64,000 nucleotides of DNA from Desulfobulbus sp. (GCA_009780825.1 WQZH01000002.1:1-64000), one strand, 5' to 3'; shown: positions 45,574 through 56,944, counted from the stretch's first letter. Translations and numbers: made by a program. Notes: a model not told the origin generated them from the letters alone.

Positions 45574-48402
45574 TCAATCGCCGTTGAGGAACTGCTTCAG
45601 AAACATGCCGGTATAGGAATCAGCAACACGGGCAACCGCCTCGGGAGTGCCGGTGGCGATCACCCGCCCGCCACCGCTGCCGCCTTCGGGGCCGATGTCG
45701 ATCACATGGTCGGCGGTCTTGATCACGTCGAGATTGTGCTCGATCACCACCACCGTGTTGCCGCCGTCAACCAGCCGTCCCAAGACCCGGAGCAAGTGCT
45801 GGATGTCGGCCGGATGCAGGCCGGTGGTGGGTTCGTCGAGGATGTAGAGGGTCTGGCCGGTGGAACGGCGGCTCAGTTCCTTGGCCAGTTTGACCCGCTG
45901 GGCCTCGCCGCCGGAGAGCGTCACCGAACTTTGCCCCAAGGAAAGGTAGCCCAGGCCGACATCGACGATGGTCTGCAGCCGGCCGGCGATGGGCGGCACA
46001 TTCTGAAAAAATGCCAGCGCCTCCTCCACGGTCATCCGCAGGATTTCGGCGATATTTTTCCCCTTGTAGCGGATATCCAGGGTCTCCTGGTTGTAACGCC
46101 TGCCCTGGCAGCATTCACAAGTGACATAAATGTCGGGCAGGAAATGCATGGCAATGCGGATGACGCCGTCGCCCTCGCAGGTCTCGCAGCGGCCGCCTTT
46201 GATGTTGAAGCTGAACCGGCCCGGTCGATAGCCCCGGGCCCGCGATTCCGGCAGGCGGGCGAACAGTTCGCGGATGGGCGTCATCACTCCGGTGTAGGTG
46301 GCCGGGTTGGAGCGTGGCGTACGGCCGATGGGACTCTGGTCGATATCGATCACCTTGTCGAGTCGCTCCATACCGTGGAGCAGATGCCGCCCCCTGAGGT
46401 AGCCCTTCTTGTCGGCGAAATACCGCTCGGCCTCGCGGAACAGGGTCTCGATCACGAGCGAACTCTTGCCTGAACCGGAAACGCCGGTGACGCAGGTCAT
46501 CACTCCCAGCGGAAAGCGCACGGAAAGATCGCGCAGGTTGTTGATGGCTGCGCCCCGAATCTCTATGGCTTGGTCGCCAGCCGAACGGCGCTGGGCCGGA
46601 ATCTCTATTTTCAACCGGCCCGAAAGATAGCCGCCGGTCTGAGATGCCTCGCAGTCAAGCAGGCCCGGAACCGGGCCGGAATAGATGATCTCGCCGCCAT
46701 GCACGCCCGCGCCCGGCCCGATGTCGAGCACATGGTCGGCATTGGCGATGGTGTCCGAGTCGTGTTCGACCACGATCACCGTGTTGCCCAGGTCCCGGAG
46801 GTTGAGCAGGGTCTTGATCAATTTGTTGTTGTCGCGCTGATGCAGGCCGATACTTGGTTCGTCGAGAATGTACAGCACCCCGGCCAGGCCCGAGCCGATC
46901 TGCGAAGCCAGGCGGATGCGCTGAGCCTCGCCGCCGGACAGGGTACCCGCCTTGCGGTCGAGCGACAGATAGCCGAGTCCCACGCCCTGGAGAAAAAACA
47001 ACCGCTCGCGGATCTCCTTGAGGATGGGTTTGGCGATGACCGCCTGTCGCGGCTCGAAGGCGAGCGTTTCCAACGCCTTGATCAGCTGCTCAATGGCCAT
47101 CCGGCATAACTCGATGATCGACCAGTCGCCGACCCGCACCGCCAGGGCCTCGGGCTTGAGTCGGGCACCCTGGCAGGCCGGGCAGCCCTGCTCGTTCATA
47201 AACCCCTCCACCTCCTCGCGCAAGCGGGCGGAGGAAGTCTCACGAAACAACCGATTCAGGCGGGGCACGATGCCCTCGAAGGCGATCTGCGAAACCAGAA
47301 GGCGCTTGCCCCGGCTATGCACGAATTCGAGCTTTTCCCGGCCGGTGCCATGCAGGAGCCCGTTTCTGGCCTTGGCCGGCAGATCGGCGAAAGGCGTGTT
47401 CGGATCAAAGCGATAATGGCGGGCAAAGGCCTCGATCCACTGATCAGCCTGGATGGAAAGCCGCCGCCGGGTCCAGGGGACGATGGCACCTTCCAGCAGC
47501 GAAAGTGAGGCATCGGGCACGATCAGTCGTTCATCGATGAATTGATTGACGCCCAGACCATCGCACACTGAACAGGCACCCTGCGGATTATTGAAGGAAA
47601 ACAACTGGGTGGAAAGATCGGGCACCGAGATGCCGCACTGATGGCAGGCCGCCGACTCGCTGAACAGCACCTCTTCGCCAGTGTCGGGAAAGTGGGCGAG
47701 CATGACGCCATCACCCAGGGCCACTGCCGTGCTCACCGATTCGTCCAGCCGTCGCCGGATCGAGGACTTGACCACCAGCCGGTCGATCACCGCCTCGATA
47801 GTATGCCGCTTATTTTTGTCGAGGACGATCTCCTCGTTGAGCTGACGCAGCTCGCCATTCACCCGCACCCGGACAAAGCCTTCCTTGCGCAGCCGCTGCA
47901 GGATCTGCTCGTGCTGCCCTTTTTTCCGGGTCACCAGCGGCGCCAGCAGAATCACTTTCTCACCTTCCTGCCGGGCCAGCAGGGATTCGAGCATGTCATG
48001 CACCGACTGGGAACGGATCGCCTGCCTGCATTGGGGGCAGTGAGGCTGTCCGGCCCGGGCAAACAGCAGACGGAGGTGATCGTAGATCTCGGTCACCGTG
48101 CCCACGGTGGAACGTGGATTCTTGCTGGTGGTTTTTTGTTCAATGGAGACCGCCGGCGACAAGCCCTCCAGCAAATCGACATCGGGTTTATCCATCTGCC
48201 CGAGAAACTGGCGGGCATAGGTGGAAAGCGATTCGACATAGCGCCGCTGGCCTTCTGCATACAGCGTGTCAAAGGCCAGGGTCGATTTGCCGCTCCCGGA
48301 CAGGCCGGTAAAGACGATCAGCCTGTTGCGCGGCAGATCAACGGAGATATTTTTCAGATTGTGCATCCGCGCGCCGCGGATGCGAAGAAATTGAGGTTCC
48401 AT
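45574..48402 (-). CDS. uvrA: Excinuclease ABC subunit A
   Basis: Damage-recognition ATPase of nucleotide excision repair. The 942-residue protein has two ABC ATPase halves: Walker [12 protein letters not shown] (about residue 33) and [11 protein letters not shown], signature [18 protein letters not shown], and zinc sites CPQCRQ, CHQCG...CSVCDGLG and CETCEGDG...CECCQGRR. The insertion domains are present. ATG 48402 is used since [16 protein letters not shown] is the usual start; a longer frame from 48462 has no support. Divergent from glyQ. Confidence 0.97.
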   Translation of the reverse strand: MEPQFLRIRGARMHNLKNISVDLPRNRLIVFTGLSGSGKSTLAFDTLYAEGQRRYVESLSTYARQFLGQMDKPDVDLLEGLSPAVSIEQKTTSKNPRSTVGTVTEIYDHLRLLFARAGQPHCPQCRQAIRSQSVHDMLESLLARQEGEKVILLAPLVTRKKGQHEQILQRLRKEGFVRVRVNGELRQLNEEIVLDKNKRHTIEAVIDRLVVKSSIRRRLDESVSTAVALGDGVMLAHFPDTGEEVLFSESAACHQCGISVPDLSTQLFSFNNPQGACSVCDGLGVNQFIDERLIVPDASLSLLEGAIVPWTRRRLSIQADQWIEAFARHYRFDPNTPFADLPAKARNGLLHGTGREKLEFVHSRGKRLLVSQIAFEGIVPRLNRLFRETSSARLREEVEGFMNEQGCPACQGARLKPEALAVRVGDWSIIELCRMAIEQLIKALETLAFEPRQAVIAKPILKEIRERLFFLQGVGLGYLSLDRKAGTLSGGEAQRIRLASQIGSGLAGVLYILDEPSIGLHQRDNNKLIKTLLNLRDLGNTVIVVEHDSDTIANADHVLDIGPGAGVHGGEIIYSGPVPGLLDCEASQTGGYLSGRLKIEIPAQRRSAGDQAIEIRGAAINNLRDLSVRFPLGVMTCVTGVSGSGKSSLVIETLFREAERYFADKKGYLRGRHLLHGMERLDKVIDIDQSPIGRTPRSNPATYTGVMTPIRELFARLPESRARGYRPGRFSFNIKGGRCETCEGDGVIRIAMHFLPDIYVTCECCQGRRYNQETLDIRYKGKNIAEILRMTVEEALAFFQNVPPIAGRLQTIVDVGLGYLSLGQSSVTLSGGEAQRVKLAKELSRRSTGQTLYILDEPTTGLHPADIQHLLRVLGRLVDGGNTVVVIEHNLDVIKTADHVIDIGPEGGSGGGRVIATGTPEAVARVADSYTGMFLKQFLNGD

Positions 48403-48565
48403 AGTGTACTGCTCTTGCGTAAGGACAGCATTATCTCGTGTTTTTGCGGGTCGTCCCGGCATGCCAAGATGCGGGAGGCGGCAGAGATGGGCAGCATGGT
48501 CCCATGCCTTGGAGGGCCGCCCCGGGGTCGGGCGCTGCCGCGTACGCCAGCGTCCGACAATTTCG

Positions 48566-48594
48566 TTTACCGAGGCTATCGCCTATGGTAGATT
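48566..48594 (+). promoter_or_regulatory. Candidate promoter for glyQ
   Basis: TTTACC at 48566-48571, 17-base spacer, TAGATT at 48589-48594, about 55 bases before the glyQ start. Confidence 0.5.
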
Positions 48595-48648
48595 GCCCCA
48601 TACTTGTAGCCACGATCCCGGAACAATCAATACTGGAAAGATTGCACC

Positions 48649-49530
48649 ATGTATTTTCAGGACATCATCGCCACCTTGAACAGCCACTGGGCATCTGCGG
48701 GCTGTGTTGTCATGCAGCCCTACGACATGGAAGTCGGCGCCGGCACCTTTCACCCCGCCACTCTGCTCCGGGCTCTGGGGCCCGAGCCATGGAAAGCCGC
48801 CTACGTCCAGCCGTCACGGCGACCGACCGACGGCCGTTATGGCGAGAATCCGAACCGGCTGCAGCACTACTATCAGTATCAGGTGGTGATCAAGCCCTCA
48901 CCTGTGGATGTGCAGGCCATGTACCTGGAGAGCTTGAAAAAGTTCGGCCTCAATCTGCTGGAACACGACATCCGCTTCGTCGAGGACGACTGGGAATCTC
49001 CCACCTTGGGGGCCTGGGGACTCGGTTGGGAGGTGTGGCTGGACGGCATGGAGATCACCCAGTTCACCTATTTCCAGCAGGCAGGGTCCATTGATCTCAA
49101 ACCAGTCACCGCCGAGATCACCTACGGTCTGGAGCGAATTGCCATGTACCTCCAAAAGGTGGATTCAGTGTACGACATCGCCTGGAACCATGAGGTGACC
49201 TACGGCGAGATCTTCCACCAGGCCGAGAAGGAATTTTCCACGTTCAATTTCGAGGAAGCCAATGTCGCCGAGCTCTTTCACGCCTTCGACGCCCACGAGC
49301 GAGAGGCTCTGAAACTAATCGAAAAAAATCTGATTCTGCCCGGGTACGACTATTGCCTCAAATGTTCCCACACCTTCAACCTGCTTGATGCCCGCAAAGC
49401 CATCAGCGTGGCCGAGCGCACGCGCTATATCGGCCGGATCCGGCACATCGCCCGCCTGGTGGCGCAACGCTACGTCGAGCAGCGGGAAGCGATGGGATTT
49501 CCCCTGCTCAAGGAAACTGCGACAATCTGA
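48649..49530 (+). CDS. glyQ: Glycyl-tRNA synthetase alpha subunit
   Basis: Catalytic subunit of the alpha2beta2 glycyl-tRNA synthetase. The 293-residue protein starts [19 protein letters not shown] and has class II motifs including [20 protein letters not shown] and [19 protein letters not shown], with [11 protein letters not shown] as motif 3. Length and sequence are typical. In most bacteria glyS (beta) follows at once, but here about 540 bases of non-coding DNA and a cold-shock gene follow, so glyS must be elsewhere. Confidence 0.97.
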   Translation: MYFQDIIATLNSHWASAGCVVMQPYDMEVGAGTFHPATLLRALGPEPWKAAYVQPSRRPTDGRYGENPNRLQHYYQYQVVIKPSPVDVQAMYLESLKKFGLNLLEHDIRFVEDDWESPTLGAWGLGWEVWLDGMEITQFTYFQQAGSIDLKPVTAEITYGLERIAMYLQKVDSVYDIAWNHEVTYGEIFHQAEKEFSTFNFEEANVAELFHAFDAHEREALKLIEKNLILPGYDYCLKCSHTFNLLDARKAISVAERTRYIGRIRHIARLVAQRYVEQREAMGFPLLKETATI

Positions 49531-50074
49531 TCCGCCGCGCCGAAGCCAAACATGGGAAAAAACCGGAGCGAACAAAAAAATATCTGGCATTTCAAAGGAG
49601 TTTACGGTAGATACCCCTCCACGGAATGCTCATGCGTACACTACATTGTATCCCCTCATCCAGGCAGAACTGTTCGAATATCTGTGATTCACCGCATCTA
49701 CTCCCTGTCTCTATTGGCTCCACCTGCCGTCGAACATTCTCTTTTTGCCTGTTGCACCAATCTTCCCCTGCATCTCTCCACTGAATGAACATCTTTTCCC
49801 TCTGTTTTCTCGTGTGCCACGCCCCCCCGAAGCGGCCGTTCTTCCGGCCCACGCCTTGCGTTGCCAATATGGTGGGCATGTACGCCACGAGAAAAAAAGC
49901 TGTGGGGTACGACGGACGGAGACCGGCTGTGACGAGGGAAATGCACGTTTTTTTAGGGTTTACCGTACAGATATTTTCCTGCGTTACTCCAGGATATCTG
50001 TCGCATGAACCCGCATTGCAAAGATGACCTGTACCCAGGTCAGAGTGAGGTCGTTGACACAAGGAGGAACGGCT
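49531..50074. other. Intergenic region between glyQ and the cold-shock gene
   Basis: About 540 bases. It includes the leader of csp, where cold-shock genes often carry long structured 5' UTRs. A minus-strand frame at 49592-50329 runs through it but overlaps csp and has no recognisable domain. Confidence 0.45.
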
Positions 50075-50275
50075 ATGGCAGAAGGAACGGTAAAATGGTT
50101 CAATGATTCCAAGGGGTTCGGCTTTATCCAGCAGGATGGCGGCAAGGATGTCTTTGTCCACTACTCTGCGATTCAAGGCCAAGGGTTCAAATCCCTGAAG
50201 GAGGGGGACCGAGTTAAATTCGAGGTCGTGAGTGGCGCCAAGGGGCCGGCGGCCGAAAGCGTGGTCAAGCTGTAG
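50075..50275 (+). CDS. Cold-shock protein, CspA family
   Basis: A 66-residue single cold-shock domain with both RNA-binding motifs KGFGFI (RNP1) and DVFVHYSAI (RNP2), preceded by GTVKWFNDS. Such proteins bind single-stranded RNA and DNA. AAGGAGG lies before ATG 50075. Monocistronic with a downstream hairpin. Confidence 0.97.
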   Translation: MAEGTVKWFNDSKGFGFIQQDGGKDVFVHYSAIQGQGFKSLKEGDRVKFEVVSGAKGPAAESVVKL

Positions 50276-50622
50276 CCAACGCCTGCCGTCATCCACGCAC
50301 GCGCCCGGATAAGGCCGTGCGTGGAACACTCATCTTTCGACCGGGTACCTTTTTCCCTGTATCCTGGTCCCATCATAGCTATCCAGCCTACTCGCCTGCA
50401 CACATTGCAGGCAGGTGACGTATTTCGGACAGATCCTGCAATTTATCTTGGGCGTCGACCATTGCGTTTCGTCCGGTGCAGGCATCGTAGGCCCGGACCA
50501 TATTGCAATTCCGAGCGATCCCTCCAGCCCCTCCCATCATCTCCAGCAAGTCCTTCCTGCTGGTACGAGCAGGTAATCCCTGCGCCCCACAACAAACTGG
50601 GACGTGCTGGCAACGCCCGCGC
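50276..50622. other. Intergenic region between csp and ilvD, with hairpin
   Basis: About 350 bases between convergent genes. A 9-bp hairpin at 50293-50324 (CCACGCACG/CGTGCGTGG) follows csp but has no T run, so it may stabilise the csp mRNA. No gene seen. Confidence 0.55.
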
Positions 50623-52452
50623 TCAGGCGTCGAGCAGCCGGACTGCGCCTTGGTCGGCGGAGGCGGCAAAGCGGGCATACACCTGCAAGGCCTTCGAAAC
50701 GGTGCGTTCCCGCTTGGGAGTGAAGGCCGAGGCGCCGCGCGCTTCCTCTTCACGCCGACGGGCAGCCAAATCTTCGTTACTGATCAGCAACGAAATAGTC
50801 CGCTTCGGAATATCGATGTCGATGCAGTCGCCCTCGCGGACCAGCCCGATGGCGCCACCACTGGCCGCCTCGGGGGAGACATGGCCGATGGACAGCCCGG
50901 AGGTGCCGCCGGAAAAACGGCCGTCGGTCACCAGGGCGCAAGCCGCTCCCAGGTGCCGCGACTTGAGATACGAGGTGGGATAGAGCATCTCCTGCATGCC
51001 CGGTCCGCCCTTGGGACCTTCGTAGAGAATGAAGACCACATCGCCGGCCTGGACAGCGCCACCCAGGATGGCCTCGCCGGCCTCTTCCTGGGAATGGTAC
51101 ACCTTAGCGGTACCGGTGAAATGGAGGATCGAGGCATCGACCCCGGCCGTTTTGACGATACACCCCTTTTCGGCGATATTGCCGTACAGGACCGCCAGAC
51201 CGCCGTCCTGGGAATAGGCATGGGCGATATCGCGGATGCAGCCCGCTGTCCGGTCGGTGTCCAACCCGGCAAAAAGAGTTTGCTGCGACCCCATGACCAG
51301 ATTGCGCCTCCCGGCCGGAGCGCTCCGGTACAGTGTTTGTACCGCTTCGGCGGCCCCGGCCCGCATGATGTCATACTGCGCCAGGGCCTGATCCAGCGTC
51401 AGACCGTCGACCCGGTGCACCGTGGTGTCCAGCAGACCGCCACGGTCCAATTCAGCCAGAATGCCGAGAATGCCGCCGGCCCGGTTGACATCCTCCACAT
51501 GATAGGTGGAACTGGGCGCCACCTTGCACAGGTTGGGCACACGCCGCGACAGGGCATCAATGTCTTGCATGGTGAAATCGACTCCGGCCTCATGGGCGAT
51601 GGCCAGGATATGCAGCACGGTGTTGGTCGAGCCGCCCATGGCGATGTCGAGCGCCATGGCGTTTTCAAAGGCGCCTCTGGTGGCGATGGACAGGGGCAAT
51701 ACCGAACTATCGCCCCGACTGTACCAGGCTTCGCACATGGCGACGATGCGTGCCGCTGCCTGATCGAACAAGGCCAAGCGCGCCGCATGGGTGGCGACCA
51801 CCGTGCCATTGCCCGGCAGGGCCAGTCCCAGAGCCTCGTTGAGGCAATTCATCGAGTTGGCGGTGAACATGCCCGAACAGGAACCGCATGTGGGGCAGGC
51901 TGAGCGTTCGACCTCGGCCACCTCGGCATCGCTCACCGCCCTATCCCCGGCCATGATCATGGCGTCGATCAAGTCCAGCGTCTTGTCGCCGACTCGGCCG
52001 GCCTCCATCGGTCCGCCGGAAACGAAGATCGCCGGGATATTGAGCCGCATCGCCGCCATCAGCATGCCGGGGGTGATCTTGTCGCAGTTGGAGATGCAGA
52101 CCATGGCGTCGACCTTGTGGGCGTTGCACATGTATTCCACCGAATCGGCAATCAGCTCGCGGGAAGGAAGCGAATACAGCATGCCGTCATGCCCCATGGC
52201 AATGCCGTCGTCGATGGCGATGGTGTTGAACTCGGCGGCAAAACAGCCCAATGCCTCGATATTCTCCTTGACCCGCTGGCCGATCTGATGGAGATGGACA
52301 TGGCCGGGCACCAACTGGGTAAACGAGTTGACCACCGCGATCACCGGACGGCCAATCTGTTCTTCCCGCATGCCATTGGCCCGCCAGAGAGCACGAGCTC
52401 CCGCCATCCTTCTTCCTTCAGTCGTCACCGCGCTCCGCAGGGGATTGACCAT
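50623..52452 (-). CDS. ilvD: Dihydroxy-acid dehydratase
   Basis: Dehydrates dihydroxy acids in valine, leucine and isoleucine synthesis with an Fe-S cluster. The 609-residue protein has [15 protein letters not shown] and [19 protein letters not shown], carrying the cluster cysteines and the KITPG signature, plus the [18 protein letters not shown] stretch near the C-terminus. ATG 52452 has AGGT upstream; the frame is open far upstream into the divergent gene but without support. No other ilv gene is adjacent. Confidence 0.97.
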   Translation of the reverse strand: MVNPLRSAVTTEGRRMAGARALWRANGMREEQIGRPVIAVVNSFTQLVPGHVHLHQIGQRVKENIEALGCFAAEFNTIAIDDGIAMGHDGMLYSLPSRELIADSVEYMCNAHKVDAMVCISNCDKITPGMLMAAMRLNIPAIFVSGGPMEAGRVGDKTLDLIDAMIMAGDRAVSDAEVAEVERSACPTCGSCSGMFTANSMNCLNEALGLALPGNGTVVATHAARLALFDQAAARIVAMCEAWYSRGDSSVLPLSIATRGAFENAMALDIAMGGSTNTVLHILAIAHEAGVDFTMQDIDALSRRVPNLCKVAPSSTYHVEDVNRAGGILGILAELDRGGLLDTTVHRVDGLTLDQALAQYDIMRAGAAEAVQTLYRSAPAGRRNLVMGSQQTLFAGLDTDRTAGCIRDIAHAYSQDGGLAVLYGNIAEKGCIVKTAGVDASILHFTGTAKVYHSQEEAGEAILGGAVQAGDVVFILYEGPKGGPGMQEMLYPTSYLKSRHLGAACALVTDGRFSGGTSGLSIGHVSPEAASGGAIGLVREGDCIDIDIPKRTISLLISNEDLAARRREEEARGASAFTPKRERTVSKALQVYARFAASADQGAVRLLDA

Positions 52453-52481
52453 GTCGCACCTCACTACCATTAAATTTTTTC

Positions 52482-52511
52482 TTGTCTCTGCTCGCCCGGA
52501 AGCGATAGAAT
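52482..52511 (+). promoter_or_regulatory. Candidate promoter for the PilT-like gene
   Basis: TTGTCT at 52482-52487, 18-base spacer, TAGAAT at 52506-52511, about 40 bases before the start codon. Confidence 0.5.
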
Positions 52512-52551
52512 TTAAGGAGATACTTCCGCCAATTCTATATCGGGATGCCAT

Positions 52552-53724
52552 ATGACACAACAGGAGATTAACTATTGGATCGCCGCCATGCTCCAGAAGC
52601 ACGAGCGGGTTTCCGATCTTAACATCACCGTGGGCAAGACCCTGCAGGTAGAGAGCGACGGCGTGCTGGTACCGGTGGATGTCAGCCCGCCGGTCACCGA
52701 GCTGACCCCTTTTCAAGCCGAGGTCTTTGCCCTCAATCTGATTGGCGGCAACCGTCGTCTGCTACGCGACCTGATCACCAAAGGCTCCTGCGACCTCTCG
52801 TATTCCCTTGACGACAAGCACCGCTTCCGGGTCAATATATTTTCCCAGAAAGGTCACTATGCCTCGGTGCTGCGAAAACTGGAAACCGAAATCCCCTCGA
52901 TTCAGGGCTACCATTTCCCCAACGCCTTTACCAAGATGGCCCGCGAGCTCAATGGCCTGATTCTGTTCACCGGCGCCACCGGCACCGGCAAGACCACTTC
53001 CATGGCCGCGATCCTCAACAAGATCAATGAGGATCGTCCGGTGCACATCGTCACCCTGGAAGATCCAATTGAGTATATCCACCCGCACAAGAAGGCCACC
53101 TTCAATCAACGGGAGATGGGCGACGATTTCGATACCTTTGCCAATGGTCTCCGGGCCGCTCTCCGCCAGGCGCCCAAGGTTATTCTGGTCGGCGAGATTC
53201 GCGACCGGGAAACATTGGAAATCGCCCTGACCGCCGCAGAAACAGGTCATCTGGTCTTCTCCACCCTGCATACCATCGACACCGGCCAGACCGTCAACCG
53301 CATCCTCGGCATGTTCGAGCAGGATGAACAGCCCCAGATTCGCAACCGGCTGGCTGACACCATCCGCTGGATCGTCAGCCAGCGTCTGCTGCCCCGGGTC
53401 AGCGGCGGCCGGATCGCCGCCTTGGAAATCCTCTGTACCAGCCTGAGGGTCCGCGACTTGATCCTCAACGGCGAGACCGAAGAAAAGACCTTCTACAATG
53501 TGGCCCAGGCCGGATCGGCACGTGACATGCGGACCTTTGACCAACATCTGCTGGAACTCTACGAAGCCGGTCTGATCAGCGATGAATCGGCAATAACCTA
53601 CGCCTCTCACCGCAGTGAGATCAAGCGGGGGATAGACACGATCAAAGCCTCCCGGGGCGAACGCACCTCCTCCATCGACGGCCTGCGCATGGAGCAACAG
53701 GAGAAGGATCCTTACAGGCGATGA
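52552..53724 (+). CDS. PilT/PilU-type pilus retraction ATPase
   Basis: A 390-residue hexameric secretion ATPase. Walker [12 protein letters not shown] (about residue 142), the ASP box [11 protein letters not shown], Walker [13 protein letters not shown], and His box [14 protein letters not shown] are all present. The N-terminal region resembles PilU rather than PilT. No pilin or pil operon is adjacent, so it may serve type IV pili coded elsewhere, for twitching or DNA uptake; this would fit the ComEA-like gene at 16495. Only a weak SD before ATG 52552. Confidence 0.92.
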   Translation: MTQQEINYWIAAMLQKHERVSDLNITVGKTLQVESDGVLVPVDVSPPVTELTPFQAEVFALNLIGGNRRLLRDLITKGSCDLSYSLDDKHRFRVNIFSQKGHYASVLRKLETEIPSIQGYHFPNAFTKMARELNGLILFTGATGTGKTTSMAAILNKINEDRPVHIVTLEDPIEYIHPHKKATFNQREMGDDFDTFANGLRAALRQAPKVILVGEIRDRETLEIALTAAETGHLVFSTLHTIDTGQTVNRILGMFEQDEQPQIRNRLADTIRWIVSQRLLPRVSGGRIAALEILCTSLRVRDLILNGETEEKTFYNVAQAGSARDMRTFDQHLLELYEAGLISDESAITYASHRSEIKRGIDTIKASRGERTSSIDGLRMEQQEKDPYRR

Positions 53725-53809
53725 TGGTCCCGGAATTCCCGAACCTTCAACAACAACTCAACAAGACGGACGGCGCTTTCCTGCGCCAACCGCCCGAGGC
53801 TTTCTCATC

Positions 53810-54493
53810 ATGTTGACGCATTGCCCTTCCTGCAAAAAGCCGCTGCAACTGACCGACGAGCAGATCGCCCGCCTGGAGCAAGCCTTGGCGCAACTGGCAC
53901 CCGGCAAACTGCTGACCATCAAATGCCCCATGTGTCGTAACGCCATCTCCCTGGACAAGACCGAGAAAACGCCGCCTGACCAGAGCAATCCGGTGCAGCA
54001 GCCGCCCCCGCCAAAGCTGGAATGGCTGACAATGGGCCTTTTTCAGAATATGGACAAAGTAGAAGATGTCCCCAAGGCGTTGCTCCTCCATCAAGATAAC
54101 GGGCAGCGCAAAGGTATCGGCGAGTCCCTGGAATCGGTAGGCTACCAGGTGGTCATGGTCAACTCAATGGCCGATGCCATAGAAAGCTTGCGATTCATCA
54201 ATTTTTCCTGCATCGTCTTCCAGGCCAACCTGGAAGGCCCCCTGGAACAGTCTTCTTTCCACGCCTATATGCGCCGCATGCCCATGGAACAGCGGCGCTA
54301 CATATTTTATATTCTCATCGGCGACCAATTCCATACCCTGTACGATCTCGAGGCCCTGGCGCACAGCACCAATCTCACGGTCAACAGCGGCGACTTGCAG
54401 CATCTCGACGTCGTTTTGCGCAAAAGTATTCCGGCCTACGAGGAATTGTTCGGCCCCATGCTCGAAGAGCGGGGCACCTACGGCAAGCACTGA
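53810..54493 (+). CDS. Zinc-ribbon protein with degenerate receiver-like domain
   Basis: A 227-residue protein of unknown function. A zinc ribbon has CPSC at residues 5-8 and CPMC at 39-42, then a Pro/Gln linker (QQPPPPK), and a domain from about residue 90 with receiver-like alpha/beta rhythm: KALLLHQDNGQRKGIGESLESV, SMADAIESLRF, CIVFQANLEG, YIFYILIGDQFHTLYDLEALA. The acidic pocket and phospho-Asp of true receivers are not evident. The second domain is clearly paralogous to the protein at 63355-64000. Eighty-five bases after the PilT-like gene; possibly cotranscribed. Confidence 0.8.
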   Translation: MLTHCPSCKKPLQLTDEQIARLEQALAQLAPGKLLTIKCPMCRNAISLDKTEKTPPDQSNPVQQPPPPKLEWLTMGLFQNMDKVEDVPKALLLHQDNGQRKGIGESLESVGYQVVMVNSMADAIESLRFINFSCIVFQANLEGPLEQSSFHAYMRRMPMEQRRYIFYILIGDQFHTLYDLEALAHSTNLTVNSGDLQHLDVVLRKSIPAYEELFGPMLEERGTYGKH

Positions 54494-54589
54494 ATAAGCA
54501 CTGAACGAGCTACCTACCGGTTCCCGCACATCCATCCGCCTCAAGCGCACAGCCCCTGCCAAGAAATACCTTTTTTCAACAGGAAACAG

Positions 54590-54618
54590 TTGTTTTTCAA
54601 AAAAAGCTATGCTAAATT
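54590..54618 (+). promoter_or_regulatory. Promoter for rpsA
   Basis: TTGTTT at 54590-54595, 17-base spacer, TAAATT at 54613-54618 preceded by TGC (extended -10), with an AT-rich upstream tract. Transcript would start about 85 bases before rpsA. Confidence 0.65.
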
Positions 54619-54619
54619 C

Positions 54620-54658
54620 GAGTCTTTATTCGACTCAAGGGGAGGTCTCCTTTCCCCT
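54620..54658 (+). promoter_or_regulatory. Double hairpin in the rpsA leader
   Basis: GAGTC/GACTC pairs around TTTATTC (54620-54636), then an AGGGGA/TCCCCT stem (about 54638-54658). Such structures could mediate S1 autoregulation, as is known for the E. coli rpsA leader, but no sequence match was made. Confidence 0.4.
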
Positions 54659-54707
54659 CTCATCAACCTCTTATTAAAGACCGCCATCGGTCATTACAGG
54701 AAATTCC

Positions 54708-56441
54708 ATGACAAAAAACGGAACTCAACCCGCTTTTGCGGCGACTGACCCCAGCTTTGAAGAAATGAGCTTTGCGGAATTGTTCGAGCAAGAAGACAAC
54801 AACACGGTCATCAATGTCGGCGAAGTTGCCCTCGGCACCGTTGTCGGACTGAGCAACGACGCCGTCCTGATAGATGTCGGCGACAAGGCGGAAAGTTATA
54901 TTCCGCTGGCCGAATTCCGCCACGAAGATCCGGACCGGGTCATCAAGATCGGCGATCAATTCGACGTGTTCATTGAAAAACGCAAGGAGGAAGGCGGCCT
55001 GCTGCTTTCCCGCGAAAAAGCCATCGCCATCAAAGTCTGGGAACAGATTGCCAAAATCCAGGAAGAAGACGGGACCATCGAGGGCCGTATCGACAACCGG
55101 GTCAAGGGCGGCATGTCCGTCGATATCGGCGTTCCCGCCTTCCTGCCCTACTCGCAAATCGACCTGCGGCCGGTTAAGGATCTGGACGCCCTCATCGGCC
55201 AGACCTTTGAGTTCAAAATCCTCAAATTCAACCGTAAACGCAACAATGTGGTCATCAGCAGGCGGGCCATCCTGGAAAATCAACGGACCGCCCTGCGCGA
55301 ACAGATGCGCACATCTCTCGAAGAAGGCCAGATCATCCGCGGCGCCATCACCAATATCACCGATTACGGTCTGTTCATCGACCTGGGCGGCATGGACGGT
55401 CTCTGTCACATCACCGACCTCTCCTGGGGCCGGGTCTCGCACCCATCCAAACTGTACAACGTCGGCGAGGAGATCGAGGTCAAAATCCTCAAATACGACA
55501 AGAACACCGACCGGGTTTCCTTGGGCGTCAAGCAACTCAAGGTCGATCCATGGGAACGGGTTCCATCCCAGTATCCTCCCGGCTCCAAGGGCAAGGGCAA
55601 AGTGGTGTCGATTACCGATTACGGCGTCTTCGTTGAACTGGAGGAGGGGGTCGAAGGGCTGGTGCATATCTCCGAGATGAGCTGGTCGAAGAAGCCGCGT
55701 CATCCGTCCAAGATCGTCGGTGTCGGCGAAGAAATCGAGGTGCAGGTGCTCAAGGTCGAAGCCGAAACCAAGCGCATTTCCTTGGGTATGAAGCAGTTGC
55801 AGCCCAATCCTTGGGATGTGGTCGAGGAGAGTTACCCGGTTGGTGCGGTCATTGAAGGTAAGATCAAAAATATCACTGACTTCGGCATATTCATCGGTAT
55901 AGAGGAAGGTATTGACGGCCTGATTCACGTCTCTGATCTTTCCTGGACCGAGCGGATCAAGCATCCGTCCGAAAAGTATTCCAAGGGTGAAACCATTCAG
56001 GCGGTCGTACTCAAGATCGACAAGGAAAACGAGCGGTTCTCCTTGGGCGTCAAGCAACTGGAACCAGATCCGTGGCAGGCGGCGGCCAGCAACTATCCGA
56101 TCGGCTCCACCGTTGAGGGGACCATCACCAACGTCACCGACTTCGGTGTCTTCGTCCAACTGGAGGAAGGGATCGAGGGTTTGGTCCACGTGTCCGAAAT
56201 TTCTAAGGACAAGGTCAAGACACCGGTTGGCATGTTCAACGTCAACGACATTCTGAAGGCCATGGTCATCAACGTGTCTGCAGACGACCGCAAGATTGGC
56301 CTGTCGGTGAAAGCCCTCCAGGAAAAGGAAGAAAACAACGGTGCCATTCCCGAAGAGTACCTGCAAAAAGCTCAGAGCGCTACTCCCTCCACCTTCGGCG
56401 ATCTCCTGAAGGCGGCAGCCGGCGAGGACAACAGCAAATAA
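54708..56441 (+). CDS. rpsA: Ribosomal protein S1
   Basis: RNA-binding ribosomal protein needed to start translation on structured mRNAs. The 577-residue protein has six S1 repeats; the last four are the most regular (GAITNITDYGLFIDLGG, GKVVSITDYGVFVELEE, GKIKNITDFGIFIGIEE, GTITNVTDFGVFVQLEE). N-terminal repeats one and two are more divergent, as in proteobacterial S1. Good promoter upstream; ihfB follows, the usual rpsA-ihfB order. Confidence 0.97.
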   Translation: MTKNGTQPAFAATDPSFEEMSFAELFEQEDNNTVINVGEVALGTVVGLSNDAVLIDVGDKAESYIPLAEFRHEDPDRVIKIGDQFDVFIEKRKEEGGLLLSREKAIAIKVWEQIAKIQEEDGTIEGRIDNRVKGGMSVDIGVPAFLPYSQIDLRPVKDLDALIGQTFEFKILKFNRKRNNVVISRRAILENQRTALREQMRTSLEEGQIIRGAITNITDYGLFIDLGGMDGLCHITDLSWGRVSHPSKLYNVGEEIEVKILKYDKNTDRVSLGVKQLKVDPWERVPSQYPPGSKGKGKVVSITDYGVFVELEEGVEGLVHISEMSWSKKPRHPSKIVGVGEEIEVQVLKVEAETKRISLGMKQLQPNPWDVVEESYPVGAVIEGKIKNITDFGIFIGIEEGIDGLIHVSDLSWTERIKHPSEKYSKGETIQAVVLKIDKENERFSLGVKQLEPDPWQAAASNYPIGSTVEGTITNVTDFGVFVQLEEGIEGLVHVSEISKDKVKTPVGMFNVNDILKAMVINVSADDRKIGLSVKALQEKEENNGAIPEEYLQKAQSATPSTFGDLLKAAAGEDNSK

Positions 56442-56504
56442 GCGCCGAAGCGTTCGTTTGATGAAGCCATAGGGAGGCTCTATCCCGCCTCTCTACTTAT
56501 TTTT

Positions 56505-56541
56505 CCGCGCCAGGTCGGGTGCACATCCTGACCTGGCGCGG
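56505..56541. other. Perfect 12-bp hairpin between rpsA and ihfB
   Basis: 56505-56516 (CCGCGCCAGGTC) pairs with 56530-56541. No T run follows on either strand, so it is not a standard terminator; it may protect rpsA mRNA or mark a processing site. Confidence 0.75.
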
Positions 56542-56564
56542 CCGAGCAATAAAGGATATGGATC

Positions 56565-56855
56565 ATGCTCAAGCGTGAATTGATTAATCAAGTTTCTGAA
56601 CAACTTGGCGACTACTATAAGCAGGACATAGCACAAGCAGTTGATATTATTCTCGAAGAGATATCCCAGGCCTTGGCGGAAGAACGGCGGGTGGAAATCC
56701 GGGGTTTCGGCAGTTTTTCCGTGCGGACCCGCAAACCGCGCACCACGAAGAATCCGAAAACCGGCAAGATGATGAGCATCCCGGCGCGCAAAACGCTCCA
56801 CTTCACCATGAGTAAATCGTTGAAGGAAGTCCTGATCGCCGAAGAAAAAAAATAA
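56565..56855 (+). CDS. ihfB: IHF/HU family DNA-bending protein, probably IHF beta
   Basis: A 96-residue protein with the family signature EIRGFGSFSVRTRKPRTTKN in the arm region and the N-terminal helices LKRELINQVSEQLGDYYKQD. Bends DNA and helps sigma-54 activation and recombination. HU versus IHF cannot be settled by eye; position after rpsA supports IHF beta. Followed by a strong terminator. Confidence 0.9.
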   Translation: MLKRELINQVSEQLGDYYKQDIAQAVDIILEEISQALAEERRVEIRGFGSFSVRTRKPRTTKNPKTGKMMSIPARKTLHFTMSKSLKEVLIAEEKK

Positions 56856-56877
56856 CCGCCGTTTGCAATGCAGGCGC

Positions 56878-56914
56878 AAGACCGGGCCCCGCTCACGGGT
56901 CCGGTCTTTTTTTA
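56878..56914 (+). terminator. Terminator after ihfB
   Basis: Stem AAGACCGG (56878-56885) with CCGGTCTT (56901-56908), inner CCC/GGG pairs, followed by a T-rich run to 56914. Confidence 0.92.
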
Positions 56915-56944
56915 TTTCCAGTCCCACTTGAGGCGGATCGCGGC

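Noticed and set aside
49592..50329. 245-codon minus-strand frame over csp
   Set aside because: Overlaps the csp gene and has no recognisable motifs.
54663..56366. 567-codon minus-strand frame
   Set aside because: Antisense to the rpsA repeats; its apparent repeats only mirror the S1 repeats.
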